Assembly (NCBI RefSeq): GCF_959029255.1
Contig: NZ_CAUFUE010000030.1
Coordinates: forward strand, 1 to 56,772
DNA from: an uncultured Bacteroides sp.
GTDB taxonomy: Bacteria; Bacteroidota; Bacteroidia; Bacteroidales; Bacteroidaceae
Direction: 5' to 3'
Length of the DNA stretch: 56,772 nt
The notes under the pieces are model-generated. The model did no database searches. It had not been told where the DNA came from and saw nothing but the letters and a program-made list of their open reading frames with translations. Position numbers and translations under genes: made by a program. This document shows, piece by piece, positions 17,830 through 26,873 of this stretch. Within the stretch, counting starts at the first letter, position 1; the number at the start of each line of letters is the position of its first letter.

Positions 17830-18792
17830 ATGAGCAATCTTATTTTTCCTCCACATATACAAGAAGGTGACCGCGTGATTATCGTTTCCCCTTCCAGCAA
17901 AATAGACAAGTCCTTCCTGAAAGGAGCCAAGAAACGGCTGAAATCCTGGGGCTTGGAAGTTGTCATGGCAAAACATGCCGGAAGTGCGCACGGGACGTAT
18001 GCGGGCAGCATACGGCAACGCCTGGAGGATTTACAAGATGCGATGGATGACGAAAAGACAAAAGTTATTTTTTGCAGTCGTGGCGGATACGGGGCTGTCC
18101 ATCTGGTGGACAAACTGGATTTCAGCAAGTTTAGCGAACACCCCAAGTGGCTCATTGGTTTCAGCGATATAACCGCCCTGCACAGTGTGTTCCAACAGAG
18201 TGGATTCGCTTCGCTGCATGCGCTCATGGCACGTCATCTGACGGTGGAACCGGAAGATGATTTCTGCACGTTGGCGTTAAAAGATATTCTATTCGGGCAT
18301 CTTTCGCCGGAAACGGCAGAAACCGTTGAAACATCGGAGGATAAATTCAGTTATGTTTGTCCGGCTCATAAATTGAATCACAAAGGCAAAGGCAAAGGTA
18401 TCTTACGAGGTGGCAACTTGTCCGTATTCTATGGGCTGAGAGGTACGCCATACGATATTCCGGCAGAAGGAACCGTTCTTTTCATTGAAGATGTAGGCGA
18501 ACGCCCTCATGCCGTGGAGCGTATGATATACAATCTGAAATTGAGCGGTGTACTGGGGAAACTTTCGGGACTCATTATCGGGCAATTCACCGAATATGTG
18601 GAGAATCATTCGCTAGGGAAAGATTTATACGGGGCCTTGGCCGATTTGGTGAAGGAATACGATTATCCGGTGTGTTTCGGGTTTCCGGTAGGGCATGTCA
18701 GCATGAACGTACCGATGATTAATGGTGCTGAAGTGATGCTTGAAGTTGGAAGAAAAGAAGTGAAATTGAGTTTTAATATAAAAGAAGAATGA
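17830..18792 (+). CDS. LD-carboxypeptidase (peptidase S66)
   Basis: The enzyme removes the terminal D-alanine from murein tetrapeptides during peptidoglycan recycling. The 320-residue product begins MSNLIFPPHIQEGDRVIIVSP; the start is set by the promoter just upstream. The S66 triad is visible: Ser in LIGFSDITALH, Glu in FIEDVGE and His in FPVGHVSMNVPM. There is no signal peptide, so it is cytoplasmic. The stop codon overlaps the start of the next gene (ATGA), so the two are translationally coupled. Confidence 0.93.
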   Translation: MSNLIFPPHIQEGDRVIIVSPSSKIDKSFLKGAKKRLKSWGLEVVMAKHAGSAHGTYAGSIRQRLEDLQDAMDDEKTKVIFCSRGGYGAVHLVDKLDFSKFSEHPKWLIGFSDITALHSVFQQSGFASLHALMARHLTVEPEDDFCTLALKDILFGHLSPETAETVETSEDKFSYVCPAHKLNHKGKGKGILRGGNLSVFYGLRGTPYDIPAEGTVLFIEDVGERPHAVERMIYNLKLSGVLGKLSGLIIGQFTEYVENHSLGKDLYGALADLVKEYDYPVCFGFPVGHVSMNVPMINGAEVMLEVGRKEVKLSFNIKEE

Positions 18793-19790
18793 AACGGAAT
18801 TATACATTTATCCCGTTATTCCTGCTGCTGTTTGTTGCAGTAGTGGCATGCAGTAACAACAGTAAATCTGCCACAGCCGAAAGTGAGGGGAAAAAGCCCG
18901 AAAAAGTAGTCAATGTCCCCCAGTTCGATGCGGACAGTGCTTATCATTACGTCAAGGCTCAAGTGGACTTCGGACCGCGCGTACCTAATACGGAAGCCCA
19001 TAAAGTTTGTGGAGAATATCTGGCGAAGAAGTTGGAGCAGTTTGGCGCAAAAGTCTACAACCAAAAGGTGGACTTGATAGCATACGACGGTACGATACTG
19101 AAGACACGCAATATTATCGGTGCCTACAAACCGGAATCAAAAAAGAGAATCGCTCTTTTTTCGCATTGGGATAGCCGCCCGTGGGCAGATGCCGACCCGG
19201 ATGCAAAGAACCGGCACACTCCTATCCTGGGCGCGAATGACGGCGCAAGCGGTGTAGGTGTGTTGCTTGAAATTGCACGGCAAATCCAACAGCAGCAACC
19301 GGAGTTGGGTATCGACATTATTTTTGTGGATGCCGAGGATTATGGGACGCATCAGGATTATAAGGGAGACCATAAAGAAGAATCTTGGGCGCTCGGTGCG
19401 CAATACTGGGCACGCAATCCTCATGTGCAGAATTATAACGCGCGTTTCGGTATTCTACTGGATATGGTAGGCGCCAAGGATGCCACTTTCTTCTACGAAG
19501 GATATTCTGAGCAATATGCCAAGGACATTAACCGCAAGGTGTGGAAAGCGGCAAATAACCTGGGTTATGGACGTTATTTCGTAAAGGAAAGAGGTACTAC
19601 GGTTACGGACGATCATTTATTCGTTTACCAGTATGCACGTATCCCGACAGTAGACATCATTCAATACAGCGAGGAAACCGGGTTCTATGAGAACTGGCAT
19701 ACTCTGAAGGATGATATGGATGGCATTGACCGGAATACGTTGAAGGCTGTGGGACAGACGGTGATGGAGGTGATATATAAGGAAAGGTGA
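18789..19790 (+). CDS. M28-family glutaminyl-peptide cyclotransferase-like lipoprotein
   Basis: This is a zinc-dependent enzyme of the M28 fold. In Bacteroidetes the type II glutaminyl cyclases of this layout cyclise N-terminal Gln of exported proteins. The 333 residues have a lipoprotein signal with lipobox VVAC (Cys21), the zinc-ligand motif SHWDSRPWAD, GANDGASGVGVLLE with the Asp ligand, FVDAEDYG with the catalytic Glu and ENWHTLKDDMD with the His ligand. It may be a peptidase instead; the absence of the GQ-type extra domains fits the cyclase. Its stop codon lies inside a GGTGACAAGGTGATG-type repeat (19783-19811). Confidence 0.88.
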   Translation: MKRNYTFIPLFLLLFVAVVACSNNSKSATAESEGKKPEKVVNVPQFDADSAYHYVKAQVDFGPRVPNTEAHKVCGEYLAKKLEQFGAKVYNQKVDLIAYDGTILKTRNIIGAYKPESKKRIALFSHWDSRPWADADPDAKNRHTPILGANDGASGVGVLLEIARQIQQQQPELGIDIIFVDAEDYGTHQDYKGDHKEESWALGAQYWARNPHVQNYNARFGILLDMVGAKDATFFYEGYSEQYAKDINRKVWKAANNLGYGRYFVKERGTTVTDDHLFVYQYARIPTVDIIQYSEETGFYENWHTLKDDMDGIDRNTLKAVGQTVMEVIYKER

Positions 19791-19811
19791 CAAGGTGATG
19801 AGGTGACAAAG
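19783..19811 (+). repeat. GGTGA(C/T)AAG-type short tandem repeat
   Basis: Three imperfect copies of AAGGTGACA/AAGGTGATG/AGGTGACAA run through the stop codon of the cyclase gene into the spacer. The same kind of word occurs inside ispG at 53361-53390. Confidence 0.5.
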
Positions 19812-19848
19812 GAAATAAATTATGAAATAATCTAAGAAAGGATAGAGT

Positions 19849-20280
19849 ATGAGTATCAATGAAGTACAAGATGAAGTAATTGCCGAATTCAATGATTTCG
19901 ACGATTGGATGGACCGGTATCAACTTCTGATTGATTTGGGTAATGAGCAGGAGGCGCTCGACGATAAATATAAAACGGAACAAAACCTGATTGAAGGTTG
20001 CCAAAGCCGCGTATGGCTGCAAGCTGACGATGTGGACGGAAAGATTATATTTCAAGCGGAAAGTGACGCCCTGATTGTGAAAGGCATCATATCACTGCTG
20101 ATTAAGGTTCTTTCAGGACATACTCCTGATGAAATACTGAATGCCGACCTTTATTTTATTGATAAAATCGGATTGAAAGAACACCTTTCTCCTACTCGCA
20201 GCAATGGTTTGCTGTCAATGGTGAAACAAATGCGGATGTATGCGCTGGCGTATAAGGCAAAGGAAGGGAGAGGGGAATAA
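19849..20280 (+). CDS. sufE: SufE-family sulfur acceptor
   Basis: SufE takes persulfide sulfur from a SufS cysteine desulfurase and passes it to the SufBCD scaffold for Fe-S cluster assembly. The 143-residue protein has the typical N-terminal helix (EFNDFDDWMDRYQLLIDLG) and the conserved Cys in NLIEGCQSRVWL (Cys51), the sulfur-accepting residue. The C-terminal RSNGLLSMVKQMRMYA helix also matches the family. It follows the cyclase gene by 58 bp in the same direction and may be cotranscribed; no suf genes lie nearby. Confidence 0.95.
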   Translation: MSINEVQDEVIAEFNDFDDWMDRYQLLIDLGNEQEALDDKYKTEQNLIEGCQSRVWLQADDVDGKIIFQAESDALIVKGIISLLIKVLSGHTPDEILNADLYFIDKIGLKEHLSPTRSNGLLSMVKQMRMYALAYKAKEGRGE

Positions 20281-20300
20281 AAACTATTAATTATTTTTCA

Positions 20301-20408
20301 GACGCGGATTGAGGGATTAAGCGGATTTTATTGTATAAAATTGAACAGCCCTTTCTTACAGATAGTAGCGCAGCCTTTAAAATCCGCTTGACCCGCTCAA
20401 TCTGCGTT
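20301..20408. repeat. Long imperfect inverted repeat after sufE
   Basis: The left arm 20301-20330 (GACGCGGATTGAGG... to GCGGATTTTA) is complementary to the right arm 20378-20408 (TAAAATCCGC to TCTGCGTT), with about 26 of 31 positions pairing and one gap. It lies between convergent sufE and the XRE regulator and shares the GCGGATT words of the other elements. Confidence 0.65.
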
Positions 20409-20444
20409 TAAAAAATTAAATCACACACATAAATTCTCATTTTC

Positions 20445-20648
20445 TTAATCCTCTTGAAACTCCAAAATATCTCCCGGCTGACAATCGAGCACTTTGCATA
20501 TAGCCTCCAGTGTAGAAAAGCGGATAGCTTTCGCTTTACCTGTTTTCAGAATAGAAAGATTGGCAGGTGTGATATCTATTTTCTCAGCCAGTTCTCCCAA
20601 AGATATTTTTCTTCGGGCCATCATTATGTCAAGGTTTACTATAATCAT
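20445..20648 (-). CDS. XRE/Cro-CI family regulator (YozG-like)
   Basis: A 67-residue single-domain helix-turn-helix protein. The HTH reads SLGELAEKIDITPANLSILKTG, with recognition helix TPANLSILK, followed by STLEAICKVLDCQPGDILEF, the usual end of YozG-type regulators. Such proteins are often encoded next to a DUF2975 membrane protein, as here (26 bp spacing). It is the last gene of a three-gene minus-strand operon. Confidence 0.93.
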   Translation of the reverse strand: MIIVNLDIMMARRKISLGELAEKIDITPANLSILKTGKAKAIRFSTLEAICKVLDCQPGDILEFQED

Positions 20649-20674
20649 CTTTTTTTCCTTTTTTCAGCGTTAGG

Positions 20675-21340
20675 TTAAATTGTCAGGTCTTGTTCCTCTT
20701 TCATTTTCAGTCCGATTGCAAAAACTTCCGCCACTATCAGTGCAGAAAGTCCCAAAACCAACATAGTAGTACTTACCATATCTGAAATCCCCAGCTCATA
20801 TCCACGAAGAGAGAATACTTTTTCAACACTGCAAAGATTTAAATAGGCAGTGATGAATGTACAGCAGAAACCAATGATAAGCGCTATGCCCATCCGACGT
20901 AAACGGCGTACATTCCGCCATTTAAAGATATCAGACTTATTAATAGAAATGATGAGACGTATGAAAAGTACAATAGCCCATACATACATGATGAGTTGCA
21001 GAAAATCCAAAACTTTGACTGTAATGGACTCCCACACCGTAGGTTGAGTGTCCACACTGACTACCATGGAAGAATAGATAGCCGGTAAATACGCACCGCT
21101 CTTTTCATTGTACACAGAATCGTTAAAGAAATTCCCCCCCGACAAGGAGAAGCTATGCGACACCAAGTTGATGTATTGCATATTCATAATCTCAGCTTTT
21201 GCAGAAAGATCGGTTTTACTTTCTGTAACGGCTTCAACTCCCGCCTTGGCGCCAATAAAGAAATAGTAACCGGTTTCCAGGACTGAATAGCTCAATACGA
21301 GCACCACAATCAAACAAAGGATATTCAATCTTCTTTTCAT
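20675..21340 (-). CDS. DUF2975 membrane protein
   Basis: A 221-residue integral membrane protein with four hydrophobic segments (about 5-28, 108-130, 150-172 and 187-210), matching the DUF2975 layout. The function of the family is unknown; it co-occurs with YozG-like regulators, and this gene lies directly upstream of one. It overlaps the preceding CPBP gene by 4 bp (ATGA), so they are coupled. Confidence 0.85.
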   Translation of the reverse strand: MKRRLNILCLIVVLVLSYSVLETGYYFFIGAKAGVEAVTESKTDLSAKAEIMNMQYINLVSHSFSLSGGNFFNDSVYNEKSGAYLPAIYSSMVVSVDTQPTVWESITVKVLDFLQLIMYVWAIVLFIRLIISINKSDIFKWRNVRRLRRMGIALIIGFCCTFITAYLNLCSVEKVFSLRGYELGISDMVSTTMLVLGLSALIVAEVFAIGLKMKEEQDLTI

Positions 21341-22122
21341 GATTCTGTTATTTTTTTAGCATCAGATGGCTGATAATTATTCAGCATCCGGAAGGAAATT
21401 ATAAATAATAATACTGCCACTACCAGGCAAATCAAATAGGTTGGTTCTCCAAGCAAGTCGGAGGTATAATTCACATTAGTATAGCACAGGCTGAGAAATA
21501 CCGAAAGACTGTTATTCAGGATATGTATCAATATACCCGGTATCAAACTACCAGTTTTATAGTAAAGCCAAGCGAACAACAGACCGGAAATGGTGGCGCC
21601 CACTACCTGAGCGGGGTTAATATGGAAAATTCCGAATATTAGAGCGGAAAGTATAATTGCTTTTACAGGAGTGTATTTTTGCAAAAGGACTTTTGTGATT
21701 GCTCCACGGAATAAAAGTTCCTCCAAAATAGGCCCCAATATAGAAATACAAATAATTCCCAACCAGCCGGACTGTAGTACATCGAATGTATTTTCCATCC
21801 AATCCGGCAAGAAGGCAAGCTTAGACATCAGGAAATCAATCAAGAAAATGGTAGATAGACCGATAACGATGCTCCATAGCAGAAAAGGTGTGGAAAGAGG
21901 AGACCACATTTGTTTATCGCCTTTCAAATAGCCTTTTCTCCACAAATAAGCCGCCATACCGATAAATCCGAGTAACATGGCAGGTGCCAGTCCCACCATA
22001 GTAGCTCCTTCCATCGTGCCATGTACCATAAAAGTATAAAGCAAACTGAAAGGCGCAACTATAAATGCACTTAGAATTTGTATAGCAAAGTAAATCAGAA
22101 CCAGTTTTATTGCCGTCTTCAT
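21337..22122 (-). CDS. CPBP-family intramembrane metalloprotease
   Basis: A polytopic membrane protein of the CAAX protease/bacteriocin-processing (Abi) family, 261 residues from the chosen start MKTAIKLVLIYF. The three motifs are visible: EELLFRG (the Glu pair), FGIFHIN (FxxxH) and HILNNS (HxxxN). Family members cleave peptides in the membrane or give bacteriocin self-immunity; the role here is unknown. A longer GTG start at 22158 is excluded because it lies upstream of the predicted transcription start. It is first of the CPBP-DUF2975-XRE operon. Confidence 0.9.
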   Translation of the reverse strand: MKTAIKLVLIYFAIQILSAFIVAPFSLLYTFMVHGTMEGATMVGLAPAMLLGFIGMAAYLWRKGYLKGDKQMWSPLSTPFLLWSIVIGLSTIFLIDFLMSKLAFLPDWMENTFDVLQSGWLGIICISILGPILEELLFRGAITKVLLQKYTPVKAIILSALIFGIFHINPAQVVGATISGLLFAWLYYKTGSLIPGILIHILNNSLSVFLSLCYTNVNYTSDLLGEPTYLICLVVAVLLFIISFRMLNNYQPSDAKKITES

Positions 22123-22147
22123 TGTTTTCTTCTCTTTAGAATGTGTA

Positions 22148-22180
22148 CAAATATACACTTTTTTCTACTAAATCGTCAAA
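22148..22180 (-). promoter_or_regulatory. Promoter of the CPBP-DUF2975-XRE operon
   Basis: On the minus strand TTTG (22177-22180) and TATATTTG (22148-22155) are 21 bp apart, a full match to the Bacteroides consensus. The -33 element overlaps the stop codon of the small ORF at 22176-22265. Confidence 0.75.
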
Positions 22181-22265
22181 CAGTAGTCGCAATACCCATT
22201 AAGAACATCATCACCATGGAAAGTGACAATACCAATAACGTAATACTCATGAATGCTCTTTTCAT
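22176..22265 (-). CDS. Putative 29-residue hydrophobic small protein
   Basis: An ATG-to-TGA reading frame of 29 codons begins MKRAFMSITLLVLSLSMVMM and continues FLMGIATTV. A positive N-terminus followed by about 20 hydrophobic residues is the profile of a single-pass membrane microprotein. An AAAAGG sequence lies 7-12 nt upstream of the ATG. It lies 53 bp upstream of the CPBP start. It could also be a chance ORF; conservation of the frame in relatives would decide. Confidence 0.4.
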   Translation of the reverse strand: MKRAFMSITLLVLSLSMVMMFLMGIATTV

Positions 22266-22494
22266 AACCCAGACCTTTTAATTAATAACGTTTATTCTTA
22301 CAACAAATTCTGTTTTACAACAATAATTTATCGTTTTTCGATATGCAAATAAAAAGAGTATTTCTGATATAGCAAAGGAAAACGATATTTTTTTATCGAA
22401 TAACAATAAAAATAACATGTTTCTCAATAAAAATACAGAAGATATGCTGAATTTAAAGAAGAAAGCGGTGGATATTTCCGAGAAGAGGTGAAAA
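22266..22494. other. AT-rich intergenic region with two TATCG palindromes
   Basis: TATCG-N5-CGATA (22329-22343) and CGATA-N6-TATCG (22383-22398) use the same half-site in opposite arrangements with centres about 54 bp apart. They lie upstream of the small ORF and the XRE operon and could be operators. No other gene or RNA was recognised. Confidence 0.4.
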
Positions 22495-23415
22495 TCAAGA
22501 AAGGATTTCCGTCACTTCAATCTCATCTTTCTGAAGTTGCGCAACGAGTTCTTCTATTGTATCGAATTTCAATTCGGGACGGGTACGGCGTACAAAAGAA
22601 ATACGCATCGGCTGATTATAAATATCAGCATTAAATTGCAGGATGTTTACCTCGATACTGCGGTCAGTGCCATTATTCAAAGTGGGACGATAGCCTATGC
22701 TCAACATTCCCATATACTTCTGTCCGCCGACATAAACATATACGGCATAGACACCATCGGCAGGCACTAATTTATCAGGATTGTCTACATGCAGGTTTGC
22801 CGTCGGATATCCGATGGTACGCCCTACACGGTAGCCGCCTACAACCGTACCTTCCAGAAAATAATGGTATCCCAGGCAATCAGCCGCTTCCGAAACATTG
22901 CCCTCCAATAAAAGGTGACGGATAACTGAAGAACTGACAGTAACCTCTTTATTGGAATATGCGTATGCCGGAAGTACCTCCATTCCTAACTCGCCGCCAT
23001 AGCGCACGTAGTCGTCAAACCCTTCTGCACGATTGTGCCCGAAACGATGATCGTATCCCACAACGAGGGCTTGTATCCGGTATTTCTCTTTCAATACGGT
23101 CATGAATTGTTGAGCGGAAAGTTGTGCCAAATCGGGAGTAAAATCGAGCATGACACAATAATCTATTCCTGTATCGGCAAGCAAATGTACTTTTTCTTCG
23201 CAAGTAGTCAGCAATTCAGGATGAAAATCGGGCTGCATCACTTTACGCGGATGCACCGGGAAAGTGATTACGGATGAAGCCAGACCACGCGAAGCAGCTG
23301 CCGCACGTACCTGTCCTATCAGGAAACGATGACCGCGATGCACTCCATCGAAAAAACCGATGGTTGCTGCACTTGGCTGAAGAACTTTATCCGATATTTC
23401 ATCTATTAACTGCAT
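22495..23415 (-). CDS. ribF: Bifunctional riboflavin kinase/FAD synthetase
   Basis: The enzyme phosphorylates riboflavin to FMN and adenylates FMN to FAD. The product of 306 residues has the N-terminal FMN adenylyltransferase domain with TIGFFDGVHRGHRFLI (HxGH motif) and VVGYDHRFGHNR, and the C-terminal flavokinase domain with GRTIGYPTANL and GVYAVYV. A GTG codon at 23421 could add two residues; the ATG at 23415 is preferred. It follows the HAD gene by 33 bp and is last in the Ca-ATPase-HAD-ribF series. Confidence 0.94.
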   Translation of the reverse strand: MQLIDEISDKVLQPSAATIGFFDGVHRGHRFLIGQVRAAAASRGLASSVITFPVHPRKVMQPDFHPELLTTCEEKVHLLADTGIDYCVMLDFTPDLAQLSAQQFMTVLKEKYRIQALVVGYDHRFGHNRAEGFDDYVRYGGELGMEVLPAYAYSNKEVTVSSSVIRHLLLEGNVSEAADCLGYHYFLEGTVVGGYRVGRTIGYPTANLHVDNPDKLVPADGVYAVYVYVGGQKYMGMLSIGYRPTLNNGTDRSIEVNILQFNADIYNQPMRISFVRRTRPELKFDTIEELVAQLQKDEIEVTEILS

Positions 23416-23448
23416 ATTCACTTACGCTGTCTCAGCTATTATAACAAA

Positions 23449-24066
23449 TCATTTAAACAAATGGCTCCAATCTTCACCGGCTTTCGGCATATAAGTAGAA
23501 ATTCCCAATGATTCCGCCACACGGCAGTTATCAGCAGAATCGTCTATAAAGAAAGTTTCTTGGGGGGCTAAACCGGCATCATCCAGCACTTTCTGAAATA
23601 TCTCCTTATCGGGCTTTGCCATATTCATTTCATAGGAAAGGAATATATGTTCAAAATAGTCTTCCACACGAAAAGTCTTATAAGGGAAAGCATGCTTGCA
23701 AGCCCACTTCCAGTGGATTTCGTTGGTGTTGCTCAATAGATAGACTACATAATCTTTACGCAACTCCAGCAATAGTTCCAACTTATAAGTCGGTATATTT
23801 ACCAAAAAACTATTCCAGGCGGCATCTATACGCGCATCAGTGATAATCTTCCCAATCTTTTCACGAATGGCATTTCTGAAATCAATGCTGGTTATCAAGC
23901 CTTTCTCATAACTATGGAAGAAATCCTGCTGATGACAGAAATCCAGCGTATGCTCTACATCCGGCAGACCTAACTTACTGAAATTCTCCAAACAACGCTG
24001 ACGGTCTAAATCCAGCAATACACCACCTAAATCAATAATAAGGTTTTTAATTCCTTTTCTTTTCAT
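23449..24066 (-). CDS. HAD-family phosphatase (subfamily IA)
   Basis: A 205-residue cytoplasmic HAD hydrolase. Motif I is DLGGVLLDLD with the nucleophile Asp12 (the second Asp of DxD is replaced by Gly, as in the YihX-like group), motif II is LLSNTNEIH, motif III has the Lys in MAKPDKEIF, and motif IV is FFIDDSADNC. A four-helix cap lies between motifs I and II. The sugar-phosphate substrate is unknown. Its start overlaps the stop of the Ca-ATPase gene by 4 bp. Confidence 0.9.
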   Translation of the reverse strand: MKRKGIKNLIIDLGGVLLDLDRQRCLENFSKLGLPDVEHTLDFCHQQDFFHSYEKGLITSIDFRNAIREKIGKIITDARIDAAWNSFLVNIPTYKLELLLELRKDYVVYLLSNTNEIHWKWACKHAFPYKTFRVEDYFEHIFLSYEMNMAKPDKEIFQKVLDDAGLAPQETFFIDDSADNCRVAESLGISTYMPKAGEDWSHLFK

Positions 24067-26753
24067 TTCTTATTTCTCTGAGTTAAACGTCGGATATAAC
24101 GAATCACCTCACCTACCCATAATACCAACGAAGTGGAGGCTATGATAACTATCCAGGTAGTCAGGTCGAGCGGCACGGTGCGGAACACTGCCCCGCCAAA
24201 CTGTACAATAACGAATTGCCCCCCTAAGATGGCGAGTACCACCAGCTCCATTCCGTATGACTTGGAGATACCCGAGAAAGCGGAATCAGGGGTTCCGAAT
24301 ACCCGGGCATTAAAAAGGTTCCAGAATTGCAACATGACAAAGAAAGTAAAGAATATAGTCAAACGCCGAGGAGTCATTCCGCCTTCTTCATTATTAAACC
24401 AGAATAACATTCCCATCAGCAATATAAGGAATATGGTTCCCATGGCAAGGATGTAATTCCTCATGGATTTGGTGATAATGAAATCAGTGCTCTTACGGGG
24501 TTTCTCATTCATCACACTTTCGCTGGGTGGGATGGAAGCCAATGCGAGGGCGGCGAACGTATCCATTATCAGGTTCACCCAAAGCATTTGCGTAACGGTC
24601 AGCGGTAAATCGGTACCCACCAACGAACCAAGCAGCACGATAAATAATGCCACGAAATTGATAGTCAGCTGGAAAACGATGAAACGCTGGATATTCTTGT
24701 AAAGTGAACGTCCCCACATGACAGCTGTACCGATACTGTTGAAAGAATCATCCAGCAAGGTGATATCACTCGCTTCCTTGGCGACGGAAGTCCCCGTTCC
24801 CATGGAAAGCCCCACCTGGGCATGGTTCAATGCGGGAGCGTCATTCGTACCATCACCCGTAACGGCTACTACTGCGCCCTTCTGCTGCAACAACTGCACC
24901 AAGCGCTGTTTGTCGGTAGGACGGGCACGTGACATCACTTTCAAATCCATCACACGGTCAAGGGCTTCTTCATCCGTCAGTTCGGCAAATGCCGCACCGG
25001 TGATGCGATTACGTTCCACATCCCCCGGTTGCCACAAGCCAATCTGGCGGGCTATTTCAGTTGCCGTTCCGGGAGTATCGCCGGTTACAATCTTCACACC
25101 GATACCTGCCGACTGGCATTTGGCGACTGCCGCCGGAACATCCGGACGGATAGGATCACTGATGGCAACTACGCCCAGGAATGATAAGTCATTTTTGGAA
25201 ACCAGCTCCACGCAGTCCTCCGTATCCGTATCATCCACAATCTTAAAGGCAAAGCCAAGCGTACGCATCGCCATATTCTGATAATTCAGCAATTGCGCTT
25301 CTATCGTCGAACGGTATTCCACCGCATCGACTTGTTTTCCGTCCAAAAGGACATTTTTGCATTTACCCAAAACAATCTCAGGCGCGCCTTTCACATAAAG
25401 CACCCGTTTACCAATAAGAGGAGATTGTACCAGAGTCGCCATGAATTTCCGTTCGGTAGAGAAAGTCAATTGGTCTATGACCTTGGCACTTTCGCGAAGT
25501 TCAAGGTAATTGCGTTTCCAACCGTCGAGCCACAGCAACAGAGCCACTTCCGTAGGATTTCCTACCCCTTTGGGCTTTTCACCGGGAGTCATTTCTTCAA
25601 GGAAAGCAGTAGAATTGGCACTGATACCCTCCGCCACTAAATTACTGAGGTCGTCTTCACCGATTTCGCCACCATTTTTCAATCCATAGAAACTCGGTTC
25701 GTATACCTGCATCAGGTTTTGCGTCAATGTACCGGTCTTATCCGTACAGATAACGGTAATTGCCCCCATCGTTTCACAGGCATGCATTTTACGCACCAGG
25801 TTGTTGGTAGATAGCATACGGCGCATGTTCAGCGCCAGACTGAGTGTGACACTCATCGGCAACCCTTCGGGAACGGCCACCACTATCAAAGTCACCGCCA
25901 TCATGAAGTATTGCAGAGTTGCCTTCAAGGCAGGTAACCATTCTTCAAAAGTATGGAAAGAGCTGAAATTATAAACCAGCAACACATCTTTTATAAAGAA
26001 GATGGCAAAAGCCAGACCGGCTACAGAAAAACCGATCTTACCTATGAGGTTGGCAAGTTTCGTCAACTGAATGTTCAGCGGAGTAGGCTCGGTACTTTGT
26101 TCCGTACTCTGCCGCGCCACTTTTCCGATTTCCGTAGCATCGCCCACACACTCCACACGCATGGTGCCATGACCGTCGACTACAGTCGTTCCACGCAATA
26201 CGCGATTGGAAGCATACGTAGCCTCATCATCGAAATCGGTTTCTACTGTGGTTTTCGTAACGACGGGTTCTCCTGTCAGGTTCGATTCATTGACTTGCAG
26301 GGAGATAGCTTCCAGCAACTCACCGTCGGCAGGAATTTCTTCTCCGGTTTCAAGCACGATGACATCGCCCACCACCACATCTTTACGTGGAATTTCCTGC
26401 ACATGCCCGTTACGGATAACTTTTACCAAAGTCTCCTCGTTCACGGCATTAAGCAAGTCGAATTTTTTATTGGCATCGTATTCAAAAAAGAAACCGATGC
26501 CCGTGGCAAGTAAAATAGCGGCTATAATACCTACAGTTTCGGCATATTCGTTCTCTACTATGGAAATTATCAAAGAGAAAAACGCGGCAACCAGCAGCAC
26601 TCTTACTACCGGATCTTCAAACTTCTCCAGATATAGTTTCCACAAAGACGGTCGCTTGGGAGGTGTCAATAGGTTTACACCATGTTCAGCACGGCTCTTC
26701 CGTACTTCTTCGTCGGTAAGTCCGACATGATAATCATCCTTTGATGCAGTCAT
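24063..26753 (-). CDS. P2-type Ca2+-translocating ATPase (PMCA type)
   Basis: An 896-residue ion pump of the inner membrane. It has the P-type signature ICTDKTGTLTQN with the phosphorylated Asp, the A-domain motif LTGEP, the M4 ion site VAVPEGLPMSV, GDGTNDAPAL in the P domain, and the M6 segment VNLIMDTFAALALAS. The N-terminal cation ATPase domain and ten membrane segments fit the PMCA/SERCA group, so calcium is the likely ion. The Glu of PEGLP in M4 and the Asp in M6 are the usual ligands. It is first in a run with HAD and ribF. Confidence 0.95.
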   Translation of the reverse strand: MTASKDDYHVGLTDEEVRKSRAEHGVNLLTPPKRPSLWKLYLEKFEDPVVRVLLVAAFFSLIISIVENEYAETVGIIAAILLATGIGFFFEYDANKKFDLLNAVNEETLVKVIRNGHVQEIPRKDVVVGDVIVLETGEEIPADGELLEAISLQVNESNLTGEPVVTKTTVETDFDDEATYASNRVLRGTTVVDGHGTMRVECVGDATEIGKVARQSTEQSTEPTPLNIQLTKLANLIGKIGFSVAGLAFAIFFIKDVLLVYNFSSFHTFEEWLPALKATLQYFMMAVTLIVVAVPEGLPMSVTLSLALNMRRMLSTNNLVRKMHACETMGAITVICTDKTGTLTQNLMQVYEPSFYGLKNGGEIGEDDLSNLVAEGISANSTAFLEEMTPGEKPKGVGNPTEVALLLWLDGWKRNYLELRESAKVIDQLTFSTERKFMATLVQSPLIGKRVLYVKGAPEIVLGKCKNVLLDGKQVDAVEYRSTIEAQLLNYQNMAMRTLGFAFKIVDDTDTEDCVELVSKNDLSFLGVVAISDPIRPDVPAAVAKCQSAGIGVKIVTGDTPGTATEIARQIGLWQPGDVERNRITGAAFAELTDEEALDRVMDLKVMSRARPTDKQRLVQLLQQKGAVVAVTGDGTNDAPALNHAQVGLSMGTGTSVAKEASDITLLDDSFNSIGTAVMWGRSLYKNIQRFIVFQLTINFVALFIVLLGSLVGTDLPLTVTQMLWVNLIMDTFAALALASIPPSESVMNEKPRKSTDFIITKSMRNYILAMGTIFLILLMGMLFWFNNEEGGMTPRRLTIFFTFFVMLQFWNLFNARVFGTPDSAFSGISKSYGMELVVLAILGGQFVIVQFGGAVFRTVPLDLTTWIVIIASTSLVLWVGEVIRYIRRLTQRNKK

Positions 26754-26781
26754 GCAAGTCTTTAGGTTTAATTTTGAATCG

Positions 26782-26789
26782 CAAAAATA
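26782..26789 (-). promoter_or_regulatory. -7 box of the Ca-ATPase promoter
   Basis: TATTTTTG on the minus strand, 28 bp upstream of the Ca-ATPase start. The -33 element is not recognisable. Confidence 0.5.
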
Positions 26790-26873
26790 CGATAATAATT
26801 CGGTATCCGGCGAGTTATTAAATCTTTTTATAAGTTTGCGATGTCAGTCCTTTTCCTAACACAAGCAAAGAAC

